Source of the DNA: CAZJFH01 sp964545205
GTDB taxonomy: Bacteria; Pseudomonadota; Alphaproteobacteria; Rhodospirillales; Magnetospirillaceae
Direction of reading: 5' to 3'
Assembly: GCA_964545205.1 (NCBI GenBank)
Contig: CAZJFH010000020.1
Coordinates: forward strand, 12,226-76,225
DNA: 64,000 bases
Below are positions 1 to 6,901 of the stretch, piece by piece. Under the pieces are notes generated by a model. It was given only the letters and a program-made list of their open reading frames with translations. It ran no database searches and was not told the origin of the DNA. A program made the translations under genes and the position numbers. Positions within the stretch are counted from its first letter, which is position 1. Each line of letters opens with the position of its first letter.

Positions 1-22
1 TTGGAGCAGACGAGGATCGACA

Positions 23-805
23 TCACAGCAGCTCCTTCACGACGATGTAGCTGGCGACGAGAACGAGGAAGATCGCGAAGCCCCGCTTGGTCGCCGCCGC
101 CGAGAGGTGCTTCGCCGCGAGCGTGCCGAGGAAGCTGCCGCCGACCGCGATGGCGGTGAACAGGCCCATGACGGTCCAGTCGATCGCCACCGCGCCGAGA
201 TAGCCGGCGAAGCCGGCGACCGACTTGGCGGCGACCACCACCAGCGAGGTGCCGACCGCCTGTTTCATCGGCAGGCCCGAGAGCAGCACCAGCGCCGGCA
301 CGATCAGGAACCCGCCGCCGACCCCGACCATGCCGGTCAGCACGCCGACCACCAGCCCGTGCACGGCGATATGCGCGATCCGGTATCCGCCGTCGCCGCC
401 GAGCACCGCCGTGCCGTCACCCTGGACGCCGACCGCGGACGACGCGCCGACCGCCGCCGGCTTGAGCATCCGCCAGGCCGCGGCGTACATGATCAGGGCG
501 AACAGGCCGAGTTGGAGCACCACCGGCGTGATCACGCCGATGCGGGCGCCGCCATAGGTCCCCAGGGCGCCGAACAGCGCGAACACGGCGGCCACACCGA
601 CATTGACGTTGCCGCGGAGCCAATGGGTCACCGAACTGATGCCGGCGGTGATCGCGACGATGCCCAAGCTCATGGCGATGGCCGGCTTGGCCTCGACGCC
701 GACCAGGTAGATCAGGGCCGGCAGGGTGACGATCGAGCCGCCGCTGCCGAACAGGCCGAGCATCAGCCCGGTCGCCAGGCTGGCGAGGATGGCGAAGATG
801 GACAT
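23..805 (-). CDS. TSUP (TauE/SafE) family anion permease
   Basis: A 260-residue integral membrane protein with the glycine-rich N-terminal motif LGLFGSGGSIVTLP (about residues 16-29) and a second internal copy, GMVGVGGGFLIVPAL (about 158-172). This duplicated motif is the hallmark of the TauE/SafE/TSUP family, which moves sulfite, sulfoacetate, thiosulfate or other small anions across the inner membrane. Hydrophobic segments fill the chain and the length is normal for the family. A 16-bp inverted repeat lies 30-45 bp upstream of the ATG; almost the same sequence sits upstream of the desaturase operon at 5518, so an ArsR-type repressor may control both. The transported anion cannot be read from the sequence; the sulfur context (DsrE-like and rhodanese genes nearby) favours a sulfur oxyanion. 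Confidence 0.9.
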   Translation of the reverse strand: MSIFAILASLATGLMLGLFGSGGSIVTLPALIYLVGVEAKPAIAMSLGIVAITAGISSVTHWLRGNVNVGVAAVFALFGALGTYGGARIGVITPVVLQLGLFALIMYAAAWRMLKPAAVGASSAVGVQGDGTAVLGGDGGYRIAHIAVHGLVVGVLTGMVGVGGGFLIVPALVLLSGLPMKQAVGTSLVVVAAKSVAGFAGYLGAVAIDWTVMGLFTAIAVGGSFLGTLAAKHLSAAATKRGFAIFLVLVASYIVVKELL

Positions 806-834
806 GGCTCCCTCTCGGATCGCTCATATTATGA

Positions 835-850
835 TCAAACGAATGTTTGA
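835..850. promoter_or_regulatory. Inverted-repeat operator upstream of the TSUP gene
   Basis: TCAAAC-GAAT-GTTTGA has perfect 6-bp arms with a 4-bp spacer, 30 bp before the TSUP start codon. Read on the minus strand it is TCAAACATTCGTTTGA, differing at only two of 16 positions from the site at 5612-5627. An overlapping inverted repeat, AATGTT-TG-AACATT, lies at 842-855. The size and symmetry fit an ArsR/SmtB-family operator, and the only ArsR gene in the window is at 5647-6327; that link is inference. Confidence 0.6.
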
Positions 851-1012
851 ACATTAGAGCGTCGCCGTCAAGCTACCCGGCGAGGTGCCTCGTCGAAGCA
901 ACCGAGAATGCGACCGCGCCATGCAGGCGCCGGAACCTGAACAGCCGGCAAGCGACACCGGAGGCCGAGTTGCAGGCCGGAGGCGATGGCCGGCGGTATC
1001 GCCCGGGCTATG

Positions 1013-1140
1013 CCGGACTATGCGGGTGACAAGGCCGGTCCAGCCAAGGACGAGAAAGAAGATTCCGATGACGAGCCCGGCACCAGCGATGGCGGCGACG
1101 ATGCGCGGCAGCGTTCCTGGTCCACGGGCTTCGTGCTCAT
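1013..1140 (-). pseudogene. Possible frameshifted small membrane protein
   Basis: An ATG at 1140 overlaps the stop of the cytochrome c'-like gene (ATGA) and opens MSTKPVDQ, but this frame soon becomes a low-complexity Ser/Pro run. One nucleotide out of frame, from about position 1114, the same strand encodes TLPRIVAAIAG followed by a clean transmembrane segment (LVIGIFFLVLGWTGLV). This is what a translationally coupled one-TM protein with a single-base indel would look like. The frame then stays open to 854 with unconvincing sequence, so the 3' end is uncertain. A sequencing error is as likely as a true pseudogene. The rest of 855-1012 shows nothing recognisable. Confidence 0.3.
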
Positions 1141-1583
1141 CGCAGCTTGTAGGCGGCGTGGCAGGCGTTGCAGGCTGCCACGATCTCCTGCAGTGCGCCG
1201 AAAACCTTCCGCTGGGCGGCGTAGGTCTGCTCGACGTCGGCATCCTGTACGACCAGGGCGAAGCGGCTGGCGGCGCGATGCATGCTTGTGCCGGCGTCCT
1301 GCATCGGCTTTGGCATGAACGGCGCCATGTGCGCGGCGCCGTGATCGTCCAGCGAGCTCATGCCGATGCGGGTCTCCGCGATGCGGCCGGCGGCGTCGGC
1401 GTCGCCGGCTGCCAGCGCAGCCAGCATCTCGTCCAGCGCCTGCAAATGGTCGCGCATGTTGGCAAGCATGTGCGCCTGCATGGGCTCGGGCAGCGGAACC
1501 AGTTCGCGGTCATCCTCGGCGGATGCCGCGGATCCGGCCGCAAACACGGCGGCGCAGAACACCAGGCTTGCCAGGCAACGCAT
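1137..1583 (-). CDS. Cytochrome c'-like periplasmic haem protein
   Basis: A 148-residue protein with an N-terminal signal peptide (MRCLASLVFCAAVFAAGSAASA), a helical, Ala- and Met-rich body and a single C-terminal CNACH haem-attachment motif six residues from the end. One haem close to the C-terminus of a four-helix-sized chain is the cytochrome c' arrangement, a family that binds NO and CO or transfers electrons in the periplasm. I chose the ATG at 1583 because it begins the signal peptide; an in-frame ATG at 1616 would add an implausible basic stretch. It is divergent from a Crp/Fnr regulator, with a perfect palindrome between them, so regulation by that protein is likely. It could instead belong to a related unnamed cytochrome family. 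Confidence 0.75.
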   Translation of the reverse strand: MRCLASLVFCAAVFAAGSAASAEDDRELVPLPEPMQAHMLANMRDHLQALDEMLAALAAGDADAAGRIAETRIGMSSLDDHGAAHMAPFMPKPMQDAGTSMHRAASRFALVVQDADVEQTYAAQRKVFGALQEIVAACNACHAAYKLR

Positions 1584-1638
1584 GTCGTTCCTCCCATTTG
1601 ACTGCCTTGCCACCATAGCCGGCGCAAAGCGGGCCGCG

Positions 1639-1654
1639 TATGATCGCGATCATA
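1639..1654. promoter_or_regulatory. Perfect 16-bp FNR/DNR-like palindrome
   Basis: TATGATCGCGATCATA is a perfect palindrome whose core TGAT-N4-ATCA matches the FNR/DNR/NnrR half-site arrangement (TTGAT-N4-ATCAA). It sits between the divergent cytochrome c'-like gene and the Crp/Fnr-family gene and overlaps the A of the latter's ATG, which suggests negative autoregulation and control of the cytochrome. Which protein binds is inference. Confidence 0.65.
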
Positions 1655-2256
1655 TGTCGCGAAACGAGCCGAACAGCTTCGCCGAATTCGAGCGCGCCGC
1701 CGGGGCCGCGGCGTGGCGGCGCACGCTTGCGCCGGGGGAATGTCTGTTCCGCCAGGGCGACGAAACCGCTGCCGTTTTCGGCGTGGTGTCTGGCACGGTG
1801 CGCTTGGTGCGGCACGTCGTCGATGGTCGGGCGGTGGTGCTGTACCGGGCGGGCGCCGGTTCGACGTTCGCGGAGCCGGCGCTGTTCTCGCCGATCTATC
1901 ATTGCGATGCCGTCGCGGAGACCGAGGCCGCCGTGGTGGGGTTTCCAACGGCGCGGTTGCGCCTGCGCATGGCGGAGGATACGCGGCTTGGCTTGGCGCT
2001 GGCGGAACGGCTGGCGCGGCAGGTTCACTCGTTGCGCGGCAGCCTGGAACTGCGGAACATCCGTTCGGCCGATGAGCGCGTGCTCGCGGCGTTGGCGTTG
2101 CGCGGCGACGCATCCGGGCAGGTCGATCTCGGCGGCACGCTCAAGACCTTCGCCGCCGAGATCGGGCTGACCCACGAAGCCCTGTACCGCGCGTTGCGCC
2201 GCCTGGAATCGGCGGGCAGGCTGGCGCGCGACGGAGGTCGGCTGCGGCTGCTGTAG
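1654..2256 (+). CDS. Crp/Fnr-family transcriptional regulator
   Basis: A 200-residue regulator with an N-terminal cyclic-nucleotide-binding-like beta barrel (GECLFRQGDE, about residues 26-35, is the usual first strand pair), a dimer helix (about 110-135) and a C-terminal winged helix whose recognition helix reads LTHEALYRALRRLE. The Glu and Arg of the FNR-type E-xx-x-R pattern are kept, which fits the TGAT/ATCA box at its start. There is no N-terminal cysteine cluster, so it is not an Fe-S FNR; DNR/NnrR-like haem or NO sensing, or redox sensing by Cys, are possible. I chose the ATG inside the palindrome because upstream sequence in this frame is the antisense of the cytochrome gene. Its divergent partner is the likely target. 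Confidence 0.85.
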   Translation: MSRNEPNSFAEFERAAGAAAWRRTLAPGECLFRQGDETAAVFGVVSGTVRLVRHVVDGRAVVLYRAGAGSTFAEPALFSPIYHCDAVAETEAAVVGFPTARLRLRMAEDTRLGLALAERLARQVHSLRGSLELRNIRSADERVLAALALRGDASGQVDLGGTLKTFAAEIGLTHEALYRALRRLESAGRLARDGGRLRLL

Positions 2257-2267
2257 CGCGGATCGGT

Positions 2268-2591
2268 TCAGGTCGGCCGCGGTCCCAGCAGGATCACCAG
2301 CGCCCCGAAAACACAAAAACCGGCGCCGATCAGGTCCCAGCGATCGGGGCGCAGCCCCTCGGCCGCCCATAGCCACACCAGCGACGCGGCGATATAGATG
2401 CCGCCATAGGCCGCGTAAGCGCGCCCGGCGAAGCCGACCTCGACCCGGGTCAGCAACCAGGCGAACAACGCCAGGCTGGCCATGCCGGGGACCAGCCACC
2501 ACGGCGAGCGGTCCAGCCTCAGCCAAGCCCAGAAGGCGAAGCAGCCGCCGATCTCGGCGGCGGCTGCGACGATGTAGAGCGGAATGGTCAT
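2268..2591 (-). CDS. YnfA/UPF0060 family small membrane protein
   Basis: A 107-residue protein with four predicted membrane helices. It carries the family signatures AEIGGCFAFWAWLR near the N-terminus, AYAAYGGIYIAASLVWLW in the middle and GAGFCVFGALVILLGPR at the end. YnfA proteins resemble SMR drug transporters in size and fold; the physiological role is poorly defined. Two in-frame ATGs are present (2603 and 2591). I prefer 2591 because MTIPLYIV matches the usual start of the family. It is separated by about 45 bp from the DsrE-like gene on the same strand and may be read with it or from its own promoter. Confidence 0.85.
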   Translation of the reverse strand: MTIPLYIVAAAAEIGGCFAFWAWLRLDRSPWWLVPGMASLALFAWLLTRVEVGFAGRAYAAYGGIYIAASLVWLWAAEGLRPDRWDLIGAGFCVFGALVILLGPRPT

Positions 2592-2649
2592 CACACGGAC
2601 CATAACACCGTCCGTGCCGGCTCCGAACAGCAGCCGGCCTCGGGAGGCG

Positions 2650-3141
2650 TCAGTTGACCGGCACCACCGCGTAGCCCTGGGCCTGATAGCCGATCAGCGA
2701 CACCCAGGTGTTGCCGACGACGTGATAGGCGGGGCGGATGGCGGCGTTGTCGACGCCCATCAGGCGGTTGGCGACCGAGCAGACCTCGACGCGAACGCCC
2801 GGGCGCCCCGCCAGGTCCTCGAGGATGGCGTTGATCTTCTCGGCGGCGACCGTGGTCTCGAACGGCAGCGCGTCCAGCGACCTGGTGACGTATTTGACCG
2901 GCGCGCCGTGGATCGCCAGCACCATGTCGGGCTCGACCTGCTGGCGCACCAGGTCGTCGTAGGTCTCGCGCACCACCGACAGGAACACCGCCAGGGTCTC
3001 GGGCTCGGCCTTGCTGATGTCCCACACGACCTTGCCGGTCTTGACGCCGGCGAGCGCGGTGGCGTCGCTCGGCTTGTCGGCGGCCTGGGCCGGCAGCGCC
3101 AAGGCCGTCAGCACGACGGCAAGGGCAGCGAACGTCTTCAT
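2650..3141 (-). CDS. DsrE-like periplasmic protein
   Basis: A 163-residue protein with a signal peptide (MKTFAALAVVLTALALPAQA) followed by a DsrE/DsrF-like alpha/beta domain. The segment LAIHGAPVKYV (about residues 78-88) and the late EVCSVANRLMG around a single cysteine resemble secreted DsrE-family proteins found in sulfur and metal clusters. Cytoplasmic DsrE proteins carry sulfane sulfur on a cysteine; for secreted versions the partner is not known. The start codon overlaps the stop of the upstream fusion gene (ATGA), so it is translated as part of the desaturase operon. Confidence 0.75.
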   Translation of the reverse strand: MKTFAALAVVLTALALPAQAADKPSDATALAGVKTGKVVWDISKAEPETLAVFLSVVRETYDDLVRQQVEPDMVLAIHGAPVKYVTRSLDALPFETTVAAEKINAILEDLAGRPGVRVEVCSVANRLMGVDNAAIRPAYHVVGNTWVSLIGYQAQGYAVVPVN

Positions 3142-4682
3142 TTCTCTCCTCCCTCACTTGCTTGATTCAGACGCGGCAGCACGGCCGAAGCCGCCGCCGC
3201 GAGCACGGCGAGCGCATCGACGGCGCCGTCGGCCTCGCCCTTCTCGAAGTCGCCCTCGTTCTGCGCCATCTGGTTGGTCACATGGGCGAAGCACAGCACC
3301 GGCCGCGTCGTGGCCCGGGCGAAGGCGTAAAGCGCCGCCGCCTCCATCTCGACGGCGAGAATGCCCGCCGCGCGATGGGCCGCGACGGCGGCCTCGGTCT
3401 CGCGGAACGGCGCGTCGGTGGTCCAGGTGGCGCCGCGGTGGACCCGTTGCGCCAGGCCGGCGACGGCGTCGGCGGCGATCGCGGCCAGGGCGGGATCGGC
3501 CTCGCTGAAGCGCGACGGGGGCAGGTAATGGTAGCTGGTGCCCTCGTCGCGCAGGGCGCGCTCAATCAGCACGAAATACGGCGTCGGGCCGGCCGGCGCG
3601 ATCTGTCCCGACGAGGTCATGCTGAGCAGCAGGCGGCAGCCGCTGGCGAACATCTGCTCGGCCAGCAGCACGGCGAAGGAGGCGCCGACGGCGCTGGCGA
3701 CGATGCCGAATTCGACGCCCTCCCACAGGAACACGTCCATGCCGGTGTGGTAGCAGGCCCAGCCGGGATGCGGCCGGGCCAGGCCGCGGTCGCGCAGGTG
3801 GCGCAGGATGTCGCCGTCGGGGTCGAGCAGGCAGACCGCGGGAACCGGAACCTCCGCCAGCCCCTTCTGCCGCCGTGCCTCGCGCAGCATGTTCTCCGGG
3901 CGGAACACGGAGGGCTGGCCGGGGGCCTTGAGGTCGAGGATCGGCGGCAGACGGGAATCGGGCATCGGGTCTTCACATCTTGCGCTCGGCGTGCCGGCGT
4001 CGCGGCGCGCCTCGCGCTCTTCGCCCCGCGACGGCCGCGCCCGGGCCCGCATTCGGCGAACCAGCCGCGGCAGAAACGCCGTCACGGCGACGAGCGCGAC
4101 GGCCAGCAGGAGCTTCTCGATCGTGTCCTCGGCGCCCGCGGCGGCCTCGCGCCCGGCATAGCCGAGATAGGTGTAGGCGACGGCGCCCGGGATCATGCAC
4201 AGCGCCGTCGTGACCACGTAGGCCGTGGTGCCGATCCTGGTCAGCCCGAAGGCGTAGTTGACCACGTTGAACGGGAACAGCGGCACCAGCCGGACGAAGG
4301 CGACGAAGCGCCAGCCCTCGGTCTCGACGCCGTCGACGACCGCCGACAGGCGCGGGCCCATGCGTGCGCGCATCCATTCGGCGGCCGTGCCGCGCGCCAC
4401 GAGAAAGGCCACGGTCGCCCCGATCGTGGCGCCGGCCAGGTTGAGCAGACTGCCCAGGACCGGGCCGAACAGGGCCCCGCCGGCCAGGCTGAAGATGGTT
4501 CCGGGCAGGAACAGGACGGTGCCGAGGGCGAAGGCCAGCACGAAGGCCGCCGGCGCCCACGCGCCCATCCGTTCCAAGGCGACCCGAAGATCGGCCGGCG
4601 ACCACTCGGCGGAGGCGGCGGCCCAGGCGGCGACCAGCAGGGCCGCCAGCAGCGCGGCCCGGCCGACCAGGCGCGCGGTCAT
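3138..4682 (-). CDS. VTT (TVP38/TMEM64) membrane domain fused to a nucleoside phosphorylase-like domain
   Basis: One uninterrupted 514-codon frame. Residues about 1-210 form a VTT/SNARE-associated membrane domain (FLPGTIFSLAGGALFGPVLG and FVRLVPLFPFNVVNYAFGL are its signatures). After a short Arg-rich linker, residues about 240-510 form an alpha/beta domain like uridine/purine phosphorylases (ILAVEMEAAALYAFA is the nucleoside-binding motif; RPVLCFAHVTN follows). An internal ATG at 3965 would start a free phosphorylase of 275 residues, but there is no stop between the halves and no clear ribosome site, so the fusion is the simplest reading. It overlaps the desaturase gene upstream and the DsrE-like gene downstream. 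If fused, the nucleoside-cleaving domain would be held at the inner membrane; its substrate is unknown. Confidence 0.7.
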   Translation of the reverse strand: MTARLVGRAALLAALLVAAWAAASAEWSPADLRVALERMGAWAPAAFVLAFALGTVLFLPGTIFSLAGGALFGPVLGSLLNLAGATIGATVAFLVARGTAAEWMRARMGPRLSAVVDGVETEGWRFVAFVRLVPLFPFNVVNYAFGLTRIGTTAYVVTTALCMIPGAVAYTYLGYAGREAAAGAEDTIEKLLLAVALVAVTAFLPRLVRRMRARARPSRGEEREARRDAGTPSARCEDPMPDSRLPPILDLKAPGQPSVFRPENMLREARRQKGLAEVPVPAVCLLDPDGDILRHLRDRGLARPHPGWACYHTGMDVFLWEGVEFGIVASAVGASFAVLLAEQMFASGCRLLLSMTSSGQIAPAGPTPYFVLIERALRDEGTSYHYLPPSRFSEADPALAAIAADAVAGLAQRVHRGATWTTDAPFRETEAAVAAHRAAGILAVEMEAAALYAFARATTRPVLCFAHVTNQMAQNEGDFEKGEADGAVDALAVLAAAASAVLPRLNQASEGGEK

Positions 4683-5518
4683 TGCGCCTTCGCCCTGTTG
4701 CCGCTCGGCAGTGGGGACTTGGCCGTCTCCGCACGGCGGAACGGCTGCAGCAGCATGCGGTCGAGCCGCAGCTCGCGCGGGTCGCGGAACGACTCGATGC
4801 CGATCGTCATGCCGTCGTGCCCGGCCGCCGGCTGGGCGCGATAGGTGCCGAACAGCCGGTCCCACCAGGGCAGGTTGAAGCCGAAGTTGCTGTCGGTCTC
4901 GGCGCGGATCACCGAATGATGGACGCGGTGCATGTCCGGCGTCACCACGACCCACCGCAGCGTCGCATCGACGCGGCGGGGCAGGCGCAGGTTGCCGTGA
5001 TTGAACATCGCCGTGGCGTTGAGCACGACCTCGAAGATCAGCACCGCCAGCGCCGGCGCCCCGAGCAGCGCGATGACGGCGAACTTGATCAGCATCGACA
5101 GCACGATCTCGATCGGGTGGAAGCGAGCGCCCGTCGTCACGTCGAAATCGAGATCGGCATGGTGCATGCGGTGCAGCCGCCACAGCACCGGCACGGCGTG
5201 GAACAGCACGTGCTGACCATAGATCGCGAGGTCCAGCAGCACGACGGCGGCGGCGACTTCCACCGCCGTCGGCAGGTCGAGCATGTTGAACAGGCCCCAG
5301 CCGCGCTGGCCGGTTTCGAGCGCGACCCCCACCGCGGCCAGCGGGAACAGCAGGCGGAGGAGCATCGTGTTCAGGGCGACGATGGCCAGATTGCCCGTCC
5401 ACCGCAGGCGCCGGCTCTGCGCCAGCGGTCGCCGCGGCGCGATCATCTCCCAGGCGGCGATCAAGGCGAAGACGCCGAGAAACGCGCCGAGACGGATCGC
5501 GGGTTCGTGCTCGAACAT
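4679..5518 (-). CDS. Sterol desaturase / fatty acid hydroxylase superfamily protein
   Basis: A 279-residue membrane protein with the three histidine clusters of the di-iron fatty acid hydroxylase/sterol desaturase superfamily: QHVLFH (about residue 105), HRMHH (about 119) and HRVHH (about 203), plus the following DSNFGFNLPWWDRLFGTY block. These enzymes hydroxylate or desaturate lipid chains at the inner membrane. I chose the ATG at 5518 (MFEHEPAI); an upstream in-frame ATG at 5557 adds a basic, non-conserved stretch. It is the first gene of an operon with the VTT-phosphorylase fusion and the DsrE-like gene. An operator-like inverted repeat lies about 95 bp upstream. The substrate is unknown. 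Confidence 0.85.
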   Translation of the reverse strand: MFEHEPAIRLGAFLGVFALIAAWEMIAPRRPLAQSRRLRWTGNLAIVALNTMLLRLLFPLAAVGVALETGQRGWGLFNMLDLPTAVEVAAAVVLLDLAIYGQHVLFHAVPVLWRLHRMHHADLDFDVTTGARFHPIEIVLSMLIKFAVIALLGAPALAVLIFEVVLNATAMFNHGNLRLPRRVDATLRWVVVTPDMHRVHHSVIRAETDSNFGFNLPWWDRLFGTYRAQPAAGHDGMTIGIESFRDPRELRLDRMLLQPFRRAETAKSPLPSGNRAKAQ

Positions 5519-5611
5519 CTCGTCCCCTCGCGGGCGTGGAGCTTCACTGGAGCGCATGCCCGATCGCGGCCCATGGCTCCAGTCAACCGTAGCAGCCCGC
5601 CCGCCGCTTAT

Positions 5612-5627
5612 TCAAACGTTCTTTTGA
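5612..5627. promoter_or_regulatory. Inverted-repeat operator upstream of the desaturase operon
   Basis: TCAAAC-GTTC-TTTTGA has five of six arm pairs complementary. It matches the site upstream of the TSUP gene at 14 of 16 positions when that site is read on its minus strand, and both are preceded by T. It lies between the end of the ArsR-rhodanese gene and the start of the desaturase operon, the region where a promoter is expected. Confidence 0.55.
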
Positions 5628-5646
5628 CAGGTTCGCCGCGGCGACC

Positions 5647-6327
5647 TCACGCGCAGGGCCGGGCCGGGCCGGCTTCGGTCGGGAGACCGGCCATGCGCCA
5701 CTCCGGAAGACCGTCTTCGAGGCGCTTGGCCTCGAAACCGGAGTCCCGCAGGAGTTCGACGGCCTCGAACGAGTAGAGGCAGTACGGGCCGCGGCAGTAG
5801 GCGACGACGAGGTGGTCGCGCGGGATTTCCGCCAAACGCTTCTTGAGCTCGGCGATCGGGATGTTGACGGCGCAAGGGATGTGCCCCGCCTCGAACTCCT
5901 CGACGGGTCGGACATCGAGCACCGCGACCGTGCCCTCGTTGACGCGTCGCCACAACTCGGCGCGCGAGACGGGTTCGAGCGAATCCTTGGCGCGGTAAAA
6001 GGCGGCGAGGAGGCGGTCGACCTCCGCGACGTTGAGTTCCGACGTGGTGCGCAGGGCGCGGATCAGTTCCAGAACGGCATCGTTGCCGAGGGCGTAGCGG
6101 ACATACGACCCGGTCTTGCGGCGCCGAACCAGGTGCACGCGCGCGAGCACCTGAAGATGCTGCGATGCGTTGGCGACCGACAGGCCGGCGGCCTTGGCCA
6201 GATCGTCGACCGAGCGCTCGCCCTGGGCGAGCACCTCGAGAAGGTAAAGTCTGTGGGCGTTGCCGATCGCCCTGGCGACTGCCGCCAGTTGCTCCAGCAA
6301 GGCCAGCCTGGGGTTTCTATCCAGCAT
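5647..6327 (-). CDS. ArsR-family regulator fused to a rhodanese domain
   Basis: A 226-residue protein. Residues about 10-95 are an ArsR winged helix (VDDLAKAAGLSVANASQHLQVL, then the wing RRRKTGSYVRYALG). Residues about 125-220 are a rhodanese domain (VLDVRPVEEFEAGHIPCAVNIP) with active-site loop AYCRGPYCLYS carrying Cys at the catalytic place. ArsR-rhodanese fusions are generally thought to sense persulfide or redox state through their cysteines; that sensing is family-level inference here. It is the best candidate to bind the TCAAAC-N4-GTTTGA sites at 835 and 5612, both near sulfur-linked or membrane genes. A weak TTAG-N6-CTAA repeat at 6432-6445 lies upstream of it. Confidence 0.9.
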   Translation of the reverse strand: MLDRNPRLALLEQLAAVARAIGNAHRLYLLEVLAQGERSVDDLAKAAGLSVANASQHLQVLARVHLVRRRKTGSYVRYALGNDAVLELIRALRTTSELNVAEVDRLLAAFYRAKDSLEPVSRAELWRRVNEGTVAVLDVRPVEEFEAGHIPCAVNIPIAELKKRLAEIPRDHLVVAYCRGPYCLYSFEAVELLRDSGFEAKRLEDGLPEWRMAGLPTEAGPARPCA

Positions 6328-6901
6328 GCCTCTCCCTCCTGAACCAGGCCTGAGTCCGGAGCCAGAGCGGTAAGCACGACGACACCAGCGAAACTAGCAT
6401 ATCCGAGGCGAAAACCCACCGCCACTTTTATTTAGATGCACCTAATGTTGGCTGCGCATCCCATACTTAAGTTGCAATTATGCGTCACTTCGGATGGCAG
6501 AGAAATAGAATGCTTCAATCTTCGCAAAGTTAAGGCCTGGTTAATTTCGGACAATGCGAGTCGGGGATGGCGCGAATGCCGCGAAGTCATGCCGGAGAAT
6601 ATAATCCCCCTGGCGAGAATGGCGGAATTTCTATTGGTGCGACACTATGCCGCTTGACGTTCATCAATGAATGCGCCTAGCGTTCAAGCAGTCCATTGAA
6701 TGCTGCGGCGCTCCCGCAGGCAAATGGTTTGACGGTCATACCTGCGTATTTCCGCCCAGCGCGGCGCAGCCGACGACATCCGCCAAGTCATTCACCGGGG
6801 TGCCGCCCAGCGTTCGCGCGGGGTCCAAGACCTCGTACCTGATCGACAAGGCGCCCCGGTCCCCCTCGCCTGCCGATCAACCGAAGAGCGGAGGCAATTA
6901 C
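6328..6901. other. Long, less GC-rich intergenic region upstream of torA
   Basis: This 574-bp gap between the ArsR-rhodanese gene and torA is visibly richer in A+T than its surroundings. It contains an open frame at 6436-6657 (73 codons, beginning MHLMLAAHPILK) with no family resemblance, no good ribosome site and unusual codon use, so I do not call it a gene. It also holds the FNR-like box at 6654-6667 and presumably the torA promoter. The divergent ArsR promoter must lie near its left end. Confidence 0.5.
6654..6667. promoter_or_regulatory. FNR/DNR-like box upstream of torA
   Basis: TTGAC-GTTC-ATCAA differs from the FNR consensus TTGAT-N4-ATCAA at one position. It lies 235 bp before the torA start codon, so an untranslated leader of about 190 bases would follow a class II FNR-type promoter. 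Induction of an S-/N-oxide reductase under low oxygen by an FNR-family protein is biologically expected; binding itself is inference. Confidence 0.5.

Noticed and set aside
6432..6445. TTAG-N6-CTAA as the ArsR autoregulatory operator
   Set aside because: Arms are only 4 bp and do not resemble the TCAAAC sites; could be chance in A+T-richer DNA.
6436..6657. 73-codon open frame upstream of torA
   Set aside because: No ribosome site, no family resemblance, A+T-richer DNA unlike neighbouring genes, and it overlaps the FNR-like box region; kept only as a note.
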